This document shows positions 1-12,900 of a stretch of DNA of 64,000 bases, one piece after another; position 1 is the first letter of the stretch; each line of letters starts with the position of its first letter. A program made the position numbers and the translations under genes. Source of the DNA: Atrina japonica (Eukaryota > Mollusca > Bivalvia > Pterioida > Pinnidae); NCBI GenBank assembly GCA_030159075.1, contig BROG01000131.1, positions 201,501 through 265,500 on the forward strand, written 5' to 3'. Under the pieces are notes generated by a model that worked only from the letters and a program-made list of their open reading frames with translations, made no database searches and was not told the DNA's origin.

Positions 1-801
1 GGTCTCTGTGTTTTTGCATTGATCAATAAATATAATGTTTCTAGATAATAATTTCAGCATGTTCATGATGTGGAAAGTTCCCGATTTGGTATCTTTTCTT
101 AAAGAAAGAGATATATCTTGCATATATAATTGCAAGTATGTATTAATCCGATTGTGTCAACTAACAAAGGAGCTTGATTTAGAAATTCCTAAATTTCAAG
201 ATATGAAAACACAAAAAGATCAGTTATATCTGAAGGTCATGTGATTATCATTGGTTCAATTATGTCCATAACTAATTGGCGTAAATATCTGAATGATTGA
301 ATAGGCCTGGAATCTTGTGACATATCTATTTATTTTATAAAATAATGCATCTGCTCTGGTATCCCCAAAAAATGTAAACAATCTAAACTGGAAGCAGCAA
401 TGGCTAACAAAAAGCAAAAGTCATGTGATACCAGCACAAAAAATCTAGAATAATAACAGATTATCCATGAACTTTGCTATTGTCTTCATTTGTGTGAAAT
501 TGCATTTTTAGAATAGAGTAACAATATTGTGAACCTTTTTGTCAGGGGTTCTATAAAAAGGGCAGGACTTAAAGTGAACAATATGGATTCTATTTCATCA
601 TATCACTTCAAGTATCACATGAGATAGTAGTATGCATGTGCAACCTCTTGTTTACAGATGGCTGCTTGGAAAATTGTAAAGTAAAACAAATTTAACCAGT
701 GAACTTAGACCAAGGCATCATTCTCAGTTTCTTAAAAGTTCGTGATTTTTTTTTTAAATCGGGTATTATTCAGTGCTATTTCATATTTTTTATATTTTCA
801 G
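1..801. other. Intron upstream of exon w1
   Basis: No EC-like coding sequence or repeat I can name. Short open frames here do not resemble the cadherin and lack paired splice sites. It is taken as intron because w1 starts in mid-domain at phase 0. Confidence 0.6.
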
Positions 802-930
802 AGTATTATTCATTATGAATTGCGAGGAGATGGAAGAGCCAGAGATTTTTTCAAGATAGATAATTCTACTGGTATGATTACCATAAAAAAATCATTCTTG
901 GAGGACAGTTACAGAACTACTATGTTTGTG
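802..930 (+). CDS. Cadherin exon w1 (residues 1-43)
   Basis: Preceded by a TTTTCAG acceptor and followed by a GTATGT donor; phase 0 at both ends. It encodes the second half of an EC repeat: YELRGDG, then FFKIDNSTGMITI, then the LEDSYRTTMFV strand. It cannot be a first exon because it starts in mid-domain. Confidence 0.93.
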
Positions 931-3900
931 GTATGTATTACTGATTTCCACAGGGACACTTAATTTAGTGAAAAGCTTCAATTTATTTGATTTACTATAG
1001 TGGAACATCACCTAAAGACCACATTACCTAGCAGACCACCTCACCTTTTAGTCTATAAATTTTCAGTCTCTCGATAAATGTCTAATCTCATATCAAAGAC
1101 CACCTCGTTAATCAGGCCACTTGAATCGGTCAGTTAAGTGGTCTTAATAGCCAAGTTCCACTGTGTATGCCATAGTTGTTTGTTAAATGTTTGGTAGTGG
1201 TTAACAGTATTAAATCAAAGAAATTATATGCCATACCAATTTTTTATATTTCTGAAATGTTCATTAGATGAGCAGTCAGCTGCACCATTATTCATAATTG
1301 CATGCAATAGATACAGTCAAACTTGTCTATAAAGGCCACTTTTGAAAGCAGGCAGAAATCGCTGTTAGAGACAGGTGACCTTTATAAAGAGGTTTATTCA
1401 TTATAACATAAAACAGTAACAAAAGTTATGTTTCAATGACCTTTATTGGCAGGTGGCCTTTAATGTAAGTTTGACTGCATACAAAAATATCTTGTTGCAA
1501 CATAAGGTATGTTTTTTGTCTCCAAAAGTACAGCTTGTGTATGCACTGAACTAGATGGTGCCTGTACTAACTGTCAGTTATAGGAATATTTTATTTTTAT
1601 CCCATTTTACTACTTAGCCTACTCTTTGTCACATGTCGAGAGCATAAATCATAAAAATTCGGTTACCGTAAATTATCAAAATTTTTATTTTTGCTTAATC
1701 GATGATAAATGTATAGTTTTGACATTACTCTGGGTCAAACAGATAAAGATATTAATTTATAATCATGAATTAATATATTGTTTCTTTCATGGAGTAATGA
1801 AACCGATTTTGCAATTAGATAAAAATCATGGCAATTTTTTCCTAATATCTTGAAGTATAATAGACAGAGAGAAAGTGAAAGAAGCAAAAATATTCAGCAT
1901 GCAAAGATCTACAAAAAAGTTAATAGAGCCGAAATTGTCAGGTCACCCCTTATGGCAGTTATTTCCCCTTTAAAGTGGATTATTCATGTGTTTTTGACAT
2001 GATTTTGAAATGTATCAGAGATAGAGTAAAAGTGAAAGAAGCAGAAATATTCAGCACACAGAGATCTACAAAAAAGCCCTGGGGACAGTTATTGTCAGCT
2101 AATTATGTTTTGCTCAGGTGAGTGTCAAAGTCCATTGGGCCTCTTGTTTTACATCAATGTGAGTTCTGTTCTGTCTATATTTTCAGGTTAGAGTTGCAGC
2201 AGTTAGAACCTCTGATCCTAATGAGTTTGCCCTGACTTTGGTCAAGGTATATGTCATCCGCAATCCCAACAAACCAAGATTTTTACATGGCAACCTCAAT
2301 ATTTCCATCAAAGAAGATAGACCGCTTCATTCTCTTGTTGTCACAGTAAATGCTACAGACCAAGATCAGGTATTTCAATCCTATCGAAGTAATTTTTTCT
2401 TGTGTACCTCTAAATATATCTATTATTAGTGAAACAAAGTGTTTTTTATTTGTATAATTTTTTCATTTTTGGCTCACCTGACCTGAAAGGTCATGTGAGC
2501 TATTGCCATCACTTGGCATCCGTTGTCCGTCCGGCATAAAATATCTTTTCCTGTGAAACCACCAGGCCATATGGAACCAAACTTGGCCACATACATCCTT
2601 GGGGTGTCAAGAAACAAAATTGTATCTGGTATGCTTGTTGACCATCCAACATAGGTATGAATAGAACATAGAGGTAAAACTGCAGTTTTGGACAAATAGC
2701 TCAAAAATGAAACAAAACACATCAAAACTTATTAGCCAGAAATGATTAGCAGGACAAGATTCATCTACTCTGAAAATTTAGGATGAGTCTGACTACCAAT
2801 TTTGAGTTATTGTTGATTTTTAATGATTGTCACATTTTCCCTCTATTCCATCAAAGTTGGTCACTATAGTACAGGTGAGCTATGCAGGCTCCTGGGAGCC
2901 TCTAGTTACATCTTATTCTCAAAATAGCTCTGCCAGTAGAAAATTTTAAGGCATTATTTGTTGTCGTTCTTTAATCATTACAGGTATAAATTTTTATACA
3001 ACTGTCTGTAACGGACGTATTATGCAACATCCTTGTCGATCTGTCCATGCATGTCTCACAATATGTTGTTATTGTTGTCATTATTATTCAGTTAATTGGT
3101 GTTATAATCATTACTAGGACTCTGCCACCTGAGAAACCTATTGGTTTTATTGTGTTTATTTCTCTTACCACTGAAAACAGTGGGGTTTTATCTGTATCAA
3201 TCATTCAGTCACAGTGTGGGGGAGGGGGTCTGGTGAAGGTTTTAGACAAAGTTTAGTATAGACATATACATTCAGATACTTGAAAATGTACTAAATAATA
3301 ACCATGTGAAGTTTCAAGGTCAAAGGTCAAGGTCACCACTTAGTTTGAATGTTAAATAAAAATTTCAACTCCCAAAATTGAAAAAACTATAGAACTTTTA
3401 TATACAGGTTTGTGTAGATTTGTAGGCAATATGCTGAAAAGTATTTGTATGAAGTTTCAAGATCATTGGATCAAAGGTGTGAAGGTCACAGCTCAATTTG
3501 AACAATTCAACTCTAAAACTATTAAACTTTAATAAATTGGTTATATTTATAGAGATGTGCTAAAGAATATTTGTGTGAAGTTTCAAGGTCATCAGGTCAC
3601 AGCGTAGTTTGAATGTTAATTCAATATTTCAACTCAAAATAAGTAAAGAAAACTATAGAATTTTTATAGATAGGTTAGTGTAGAAGATTTGTAGATGTGT
3701 GAAATTTCAAGGTCATCAGATCAAAGGTCAAGGTCACAGCTCAATTTGAGATTTTCAACTAAAAATATCTCAAAAACTAAAGAACTTTATATATAGGTTA
3801 GTGTTGAAGAATTGTAGGAAATGTGCTGAAGAAATTTTGTGTAAAGTTTCAAGGTCATCGAAACAAATGTCAAGGTCACAGCTTTGTTTGAATTTTAAGT

Positions 3901-6900
3901 CAAAATTTCAACTCACAATAACTCAAAAGCTTTTTTATATAGGTTAGTGTTGAAGATATGTAGGCAAAGTGTTGAGGAATATTTGTACGATGTTTGTAGG
4001 TCATTGGATCAAAGGTCAAGGTCACAGCACAATTCAAAAATTTCAACTCAAAATAGCTCAAAAACTTTTATATATAGGTTAGTGTAGAAGATTTGTAGGA
4101 AATGTGCTGATGAATATTTGTGCAAAGTTTCAAGGTTATTAAATCAAAGTTCAAGGTCAAAGCTCAATTTGAAAAGCTCAGATCAAAATAGCTCCAAAAC
4201 TATTAAGTTTTTATATATAGGTTTTTGTTGAAGATTTGTAAAAAATGTGCTGAAGAATATTTGTGTGGAGTTTGAAGGTCATTGTATCAAAGGTTGAGGT
4301 CACTGCTTAATTGAAAATTTCAACTCAAAATAGCTCAAAAGCTATAGATTTGTCTTTCAGGATCTGTTCTTGGTATGAAGTTGATAGCCTTTGTGCTACG
4401 CTCTATAGGTCACCAGAAGCTGTATCAAAGCTTTTGCTCCAGCTTTGGTTGAATTACTCCTTTTTGCCTCAGCTCTAGTTATTATTATTATTATGATTAT
4501 TATTATTACTATTATTATTATTATTATTATTATAAGTGAATGAATATGTAATAATTTTTTCCAGGGAGAAAATGGTAGAATAAGATATTCAATAAATAAG
4601 GCAGAGTCAACACCAAATACTGCAAAAGATTACTTCTCCATTAATGAAAACAATGGAAATATTACACTAATAGCAGACTTGCGCGGAAGTGATGTCCAAA
4701 GTTTTGTGGTAAGATAAAAACTTTTCTTTTTTTCCCACATTTTCTAACTGATAATAAATTCGCAATTAGAATATGTTTTAAAATTCTGTGTCTACAAATT
4801 GCCTGTTTTATTTACAGCTGATGGTGTATGCCAAAGATCCAGATTGGTCTGTTAAAACCACAGTTACAGTTCACATTTTGAGAAACCCTAGTCCTCCATT
4901 ATTTGATCAGCTTAATTACCAAACAACAATTGATGAAAATAAACCAATCGGAACAGAGGTCATTACTGTAAGGGCAACAGACAAGGACAAAGTAAGTGCA
5001 GATGTTATATAGTGTTTAGAAGAGGAAATGAAAGGAAATATAGAATTAAGCATGTTGAAGACAGGGTTACCAAAATGATATATAAATATTCATTGGGAAT
5101 AGTTTTCATATTTATGGATGGATAATGATTAGAAACATCTACACATTAATAATATTTAGCTACATCATTTTATTTTTATGATGTACAATAATGCTTGTCA
5201 AATCCCCCTGGGCTTTGTACCATGAAGTCCCTCACCTCTAGTCCATGCAGGTTTCAGTCCCACTGAAGGCTATGTTGATTTTGTGAGAAAATTAACCAGT
5301 TTACTTGAGGAAGGTCGGTGGTCTCTTCCTGGGTACATTATAACTGGGTTCTCTCCTCCACCTTAAAAAGCTGGCCACCAATATATAACTGAAAAAATGT
5401 CTCATGTGGCATAAAACAATAATCAACTTCAGATTTAAAGTCAAGTGCCGCATAAGAGGCGGTATTTATATAAGTAAAAATGAGATAATTCAGTAAAAAA
5501 AAACACACAATCAAGTGAATCTACATTCCGAAAAAACCACTGTGCTAAATAATCATTTTAAAAAGATGTCTTTTAAGAGACCACCTGTCCTCATAGACCA
5601 CATCCAGTGGCAAATGGAATGGTCTTTTAAGAGAGATTCAGCCTGTTTTTTGCCTGTTTGGGATACATAACTACTGTATTCGGTTTATTTCCATGGGCTG
5701 TGATTTTCACATTTTTTTTCCCTTCTCAGACAAGATTCATGTTTTGTTCAATTTATTTATTAGGAGTGCCATGTAGCATAGAAATAACATTAGGCCCTTC
5801 AAAGGCAGTCCATAGTATATTATATTAATACATACATAATTTAACTGAAAACTTATTCACTATTTTGCAAATACGATGTTGTTTTGTGTTCATCTGTTGA
5901 TTTCCAGCAATCTCTATGATACCTTGTTATTTTACAGGATCCTATTACATATGAAGTTGAATCCAATCCTCCTGCCTCTTTTTACTTCTCCATCAACCCA
6001 CAAACTGGCATGATCAGGACTGCCACAAATCTATACATGGATACTGCCAGCAAATACATTGTAAGTATGCTGTGATGAGTCACAGTAGTAATAGGGAAAT
6101 GAAAGTTTTCTTTGCATTTATATCCTTTACAACAATACAATAACATTGGAATGAAAATAAGTGAGGAAGATATCTGTGCATGGAAAGAAAATGACAGGAA
6201 AGTGTGTAGACGTGGATAGGAAGAGAAATAAGAAGCACTGGGAGAGAGGGAATGCTATAGCTATGACAAACCTTGTTGCTAAGAATCATTAATTTTTTTT
6301 TTTGATAATTTCTTGAAATACTTGCATAATTTTCTGGTGGTTAGAGCATCGTGCTTTGAACTATGAAGTCTCTCACTTCTTGTCTGTGCAGGTTCAAGCC
6401 TCATTTGAGTCTAAGCTGATTTTTGTGAGAAGGTTTGCCAGTTTTCTTGCAGAACTGGGTTCTCTCCTCCACTATTAAAAACTGGCCACCACCATATAAC
6501 TGATAAATTGTTGAGTGTGGTGTACAACACTATTCCAAATTTAAATATGCATAGTTTTCTCATTTTCCTGATAAGTGCCATTATCATGTCCAAAAAGAAA
6601 TCTTTAAGCCATGATAGAATAAAAATGGTTTTCAATTCTTTTCCCTGAAACATATAGATTGGACAGTCCAAGAGAAAATGAAATAAATGTTTTGAAACAT
6701 AGCCACACAAACAGGACGGAGAATATTTAGACTTACTCAATGTAAATCATTAATACTATGCCTGGCACCATTACAGAGTATTGTCAGTATTCTGGTCTTT
6801 GTCTGTCTCTCCTACAACAAAACACTACTACTGTGTCCCAGCAAACCTGGAAAGTGTTTTTTTTTTCAGTTTACGTCAAAGAAACAATAAAATTATCAAC

Positions 6901-9900
6901 AAAATTGCTATTTTAAATAAGTTATTTAGTCATAATCACTTCACCCTTCAATCCTAGAGACCCTGTGATTAACTCATCAACCCCTGAAAAACAATGGACT
7001 CTTCTATAAATCAATGACTTAGACCAGTTCAAATGTGTCTTTAGGGGTGAATGTGTTAAACACTTTATGATTTTCTGAATCACTTGTTAACTTGTGCAGA
7101 ATGTATGGGTAGTGTTTCCACGTGACAACATTTTTACAAAATATTTACAAAAAAGCACTTTACAAAGTTGCTGGGGCACACAGTAAGCCAATTAGCATCC
7201 AACTTAGAATGACACATACCATATTCGACCCTTTAAGCACCCAGGTTGCTACAAAAATCAGGATAAAGGGATGGGCACTTAATGGGACCAATTAATAATC
7301 AAATTAACATAAAACAGTTAATTTTTAATAAGACACAATGGTTAAATTGTTGTAATTATTACTGACAACACCTATCAACATAATTCTATTGCTGGGGGCT
7401 ACAGATAAACTGTTACTTACGCTTTTTAAGATCCACATATCCTTGTCAACTAGCTACAAAAGATTACCGATAGTATGTAAAAAGGGGGTGGGGTGCTTAA
7501 TGGGTCAAATACGGTAATCACACAGGGTTGGATTTTTGCCTCATCCTGAAGCAAAACAAAATTTTATTTTTTTTTGTATTTCATGTCTAACTATTAATTC
7601 AAATGATCTTTTATTTTAAGTATTTTAGAATTTTAATCACACAAAAACTTGTTTGTTATCTTTCAGCTACACGTATTAGCTAAAGATGTGACAAATGTCC
7701 CACAGACTGCCACTGCTACAGTTACGATATTCATCAGCAGAAATAGCAATCCTCCTGTTTTTACAAATTCCACTTACCGATTTATGATTTCGGAATACTT
7801 AGATTTAAGGACTAGAATTGGGCAAGTGACAGCAAATGATGCCGATAATCCACAGAGTACCAGCGGGGTTCTTCGATACTCTATAAATGGATCCAACCCA
7901 ACATCAATCAATGATATATTTACTATTACGTCATCTTCTGGTGATATCTACCTGGGACAAGTTCTGTATAATAACAGGACTGCCAACTCCTACACAGTAA
8001 GTATACATTTACATTCTATTTTGTTATACATACTATAAATGATCTATAATGATGTCTAACTTTTCTCTTTGAATTCTGGGACATTTTGCGTCATCTACAA
8101 TTTTCATTAAAGTTTCATTTATAATGTGGATATAAATGTTATGCAACCTCAAAAACGTTTTCTATAAAAGTTAATAATACCTTTGATAATACAAATTTTT
8201 TCCTTCTTCAGATCACCAAAATTCTTATCTATATGATAAAATTATATTTTTTCAGCTTAGTGTAGTAGCTAAAGATATATCCAACAGTCCAAAAGCTGCA
8301 GTTACAAACGTAATAATTGACATCGTACGCAATAAATACGCACCAGAGTTTAGTGCCAGCATTTACAATGGATCGGCTAATGATACTGCAAGAGTTCTAT
8401 CACCAGTGCTCAATGTGACAGCGACTGACAGGGATTCCACAAATTTCTTCAACCAAAATGTAAGATATAGCAGTTTTATTTCATATCAAATCATAGTCAC
8501 ATATTAATATATTCCCATAGTGCATAGTATAGCAAGCAAAATTTGTATTAATGTTCCAAAGGTACATATAACTTGTTATGAGATTGTAATTACCCAATCA
8601 TATGCAAGGAAAATTCTCTAATTGCTCTGGTGGGCTATCTCAGATATTTATTTGCTTATTTGTTATTATTTGTAGTAGGAGTAAGAATACTATAATATTA
8701 TGTGTCACAACTGATCCTTTAAAAATGTTCTGTCACTGAAATGCATAAAATTTCATTTATTACTTTTTCTTTCATTAAAACTGTTTCTGTTAAATGAAAT
8801 GTTATTCATTGTATTGTTTTAAAATTGTGTCCCTAATCGATCTTTTGCATAAAGGCACAGCTACTTTTGGAATACTTTTCCATTGTGATGTCACAATTTA
8901 ATGGCCCATCAAAAATTTGTGTTATTATAACGTCACAATTGAATAGCATCCAATAGAGGACATGGAGTGCCACTCATCTGACGGTTAGTGATAGGTAACT
9001 TAAGATGAGTTGAAAAAGTACTGTGCAGTCTAGGACATTTTGAGAATTCTTTTCAAAAATTGTATAAATCCACACAGAAAAATGTCAAATTATGTTTTTT
9101 TGCATGTTTTGAGTTAAGTTGATGTATTAATTTTTAACTCGTCAACGTACATATGATATTTAACCAAGATCATAAGTTCATGCGACCATCTATAAAGATC
9201 ACACATAATATTTAGATTTTTTTTTTCATTCTAAAAAGAATAAACTAAATGTAGATCTAGTTCATTTCACATCAAAATTTTGTTTGCTTTTCATGAAAAG
9301 ACACCAAATGCAGAGGTTGAATATTCCATAGTGGGAACTCAAACAGATTCGAGATTCTTTGGAATTACACAGAGAGGGCTTGTGTATATTGCAACTTCTC
9401 TACCAACAGACAAGGCGATAAACAGACTGACTGTAAGTCATGATTCTCTTGATTCTATTTTTTTCATTAAAAAAAACATCATATAGTTTGTTTGCATATA
9501 TAGTGTTATTATATACTTATAATGTATTTTCTGGATTTTAGTTACAGTTTTACTGTTTTTCTGTGGTCAGTGACTTTCATTTATGTTTCCCAATATTTTA
9601 CTTCGCAACATATTTACATGTGTAACAATGTTTCATTTTTCATTTTTGCCACTTCTTTTTAACAGTTCACTGTACGAGCCTGTGATAAAGGTTGGAACAA
9701 GTTGTGTAGTGATACTACAGTTAGTGTTGCACTGGGTCATGCACAGATTGTTGATGGTCAACTGGGCTTCAAGCGTAGACTATTCTAGTAAGTTTTTAGG
9801 TCACCTGAGCCAAAGGCTCAACACCCTAATGTGAGTTATTTCCCCTTTTTGTGGATTTTTCATGTTTTTGGATGATTTTTGACATTATTTGGAAAAGTAT

Positions 9901-12900
9901 TATAGATAGACTAAAAGTGAAAGAAACAAAAATGTTCAGCATGCAAAGATCTTCAAAAAAGTCATAGGGTCGAAATTGTTAGGTCAACCCTTATGGGAGG
10001 TATTTCCCCTTTTTAGTGGATTTTTCATGTTTTGGGAAGTTTTTCCTATTATTTTGAAAATTATATAGATAGAGAGAATTTGAAAGAGGCAAAGAATGTT
10101 CAGCACTCAAAGTTCTAAAAAACAGTTAAGATGGCTGAAATTGTCAGGTGGTCTCTTATAGGAGTTATTTCCCCTTTTAAGTGGATTATTCATGTTTTGG
10201 TCTGTTTTGTCCTATTATTCAGTGGACCAATTTTAACCAAACTTGGCATATAGCATCCCCATGTGAAGCTGCATACAGTTTGTGACTGAAAAGGGGCTGG
10301 AACCCATAGGGGCCCTAAAAGGGGCCAAAAAAAATTAAAATTTGGTATATCTTTAAAAATCTTCTTCTCATGAACAGATAATGTTCAAATTTTGTATGCA
10401 TGATTGTACAGTCGATATCTACAAAGTTTGCAAACAAAAATGAAATCTGTTGATAAACTTGGTCCACTCAGGGGTGCTTGAATGACATAGGGTACAGTTG
10501 TATGCAAATGGCTTGATAACTCAAAACTGATGGACTATTTGTATGCAAAGTTATATAAGAAAGTTGTCAGGAATTATATAAGGATAATTTTGTCAAAATT
10601 CCGAGGTCATGGGGTCAAGGTCACATGTGCCTAATTAAACAGAAAATATAAGTTTTTTGTCAAATTTTAGACATTTTCAACTTCTTCTCAATAATCAGTG
10701 GGCTAATTAACTTGACAGGAAATGTTTTTTGCCAATATCTCGAAAAGTATAATTAATTGAAGAAAGTCAATGAAGCAAAAATGTTTGGCATGCAAAGATC
10801 TACAAAGAAGTCTACCTTTACAAAGAAAGGGCAGTTATTGTCAGGTCAATACTTATTGCCAGTATAGGAGCTAATTATGTTTTGCTCAGGTGACCATCGA
10901 GGCCCATTGGGCCTCTTGTCGAAGGGTATCATCTAAAAGCTATCATCTGACTGCCAAGCATTTCTCACCATATTTTATCATGTTCTTCTTTTAAACTTTT
11001 CAACCCTGAGAGATATGCTCTTTTGTGTTGTTCAAGACCAGTCTATCATGATCTGTAGGGTGAAAGTATTAATGTCTTTCACTAATATATTTACAGATAC
11101 AGGTATTTCTGACTTTGTTTATATTGGATCTATTTTGTCGCAATTGATATACAATGTTTCCATTGATAAATATAACTTAGTAATAAATGCATCACTTTCA
11201 TTTCATAGCCTTGACATTCCTGAGAACAAGGAGGTTGGTGGATTATTGACTTTGGATGTTGAATATCAAGGTCAAACTACTGTCGACTGCAACATTATCG
11301 GTGGAAATGGAAACCCGCCACCATTTAGCATTGTAGGTGGTCAGTATGGCAAAAACTGCAATCTGACCCTCATATCCCAACTGAACTACGAACAAACTAA
11401 AGAGTACAATCTAACGATATCAGTTACATCATCATCGAATCCTGTCAGGAGAAAGCGTCAAGTTTATGGTGAGATACCTATATATATACTTTACGTTCCA
11501 TTTTTTCTACATTTTATTTCATCATACAATGTCCAGTTATGTACTAAAACAGCTCCTACCTATTAATATTTTCTTCTTTTTTTTTTACAGTTTACAACAC
11601 ATATCCAATTGTCAATGTCATCATCAAAGTGATTGATGTCAATGATAACGATCCTGAATTCCAATTTTTGCCATATCCATTCCAAGAAACATTTACAAAG
11701 GACAAATACTTTGGAGCAATTTCTGCTGCTGCAGTACCTGATGTACCAGTACATGATCTACAGTTAAATGTAAGTTGATTTTCCAGTAATTCTAATAACA
11801 ATTCAAATACATATTATACAGATCCCAAGAAAATTGTACATATTTATTTGTAAACAAAAATCCAAAATAAAAAGCCAGTTACTGTAATTGTTTAGGATAT
11901 GCACCAGATATGAACCATGTGTTGTGGTCCAGTTTTCAGTTTACCAGACCCTTGCCATCACTTTATGAATGTCCAGCCATCCAGTAGACATTTAAAAAAA
12001 TCCTCAGAAAAGGTTGAATCATTTGTTATCATATTTTTATGAATGAGCAACAGGGCATGACTACCAGACTCAAGTTTGTGGTTGTCATCCTGGAAATCGA
12101 CCAGCATGGCTGCTGTTATTATAGATAGAACATAAATGGTTGTAGTTTTTAATCTTGATATGTAGAGGAGAAACCATTACCTCAAAATGATCGGTACACG
12201 AAATTCTACAACTTTTCTATTGTCATAGAGTACTCCCTAGAAGTGAAAAGGTTATCTCCATTGAATTATTAATGCTCTGGTTTGGGGAAAAATGATTAAA
12301 AGAAGAGATAAAGTATAAAATGCAAAATTGTTCAGCATACAAATACATGTTATTTCCCACTTAATGGCATAGATGCCAACCATTATTAAATTTACAGAAT
12401 CATTTCGAATTTAAGTCCTTTTTTCTGCATTACCATATTTACTACGGACACATTCTGGAAAATTCTGTTTCCGGATTCTAATTACTATTTGGTACGTTTT
12501 TGGACCTGTATTTTCTTTTAATGCTACTTTCACTTTGGTATTTTTTTTAACAGTAACAATACCTTGTATGTATATTTGTCAAGCTTTTTTTTTTTAACAT
12601 TGTATGCCTAGAATCATGTATGGATTGTAAGTTGTTCAGATTCTTTAATGATTTGCCTTATCTTAACTTTTTTGTTTTGTTCTTATAGGCTACAGATGCA
12701 GATTCTGGATTATTGGGTACCATTTTGTATACAGCAAAATTCGATGAAGGCACTCCAATCAATCCTCCATTCAACTTGAATCCAGATGATGGTTTAATAA
12801 CAACTGGCATTGAATTCAAAGGAGATGAGCAAAGTCACAAACAATTCAAGTTCCCTGTTATCGCAACTGATCAGCCTCCTCGAATTACAGATCGACGATC

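Noticed and set aside
35..244. Open frame before exon w1 as an earlier cadherin exon
   Set aside because: Peptide has no EC motifs, and no phase-0 acceptor/donor pair fits the expected first half of a repeat.
6411..6740. 109-codon open frame, minus strand
   Set aside because: Antisense to a SINE S1 copy inside a cadherin intron.
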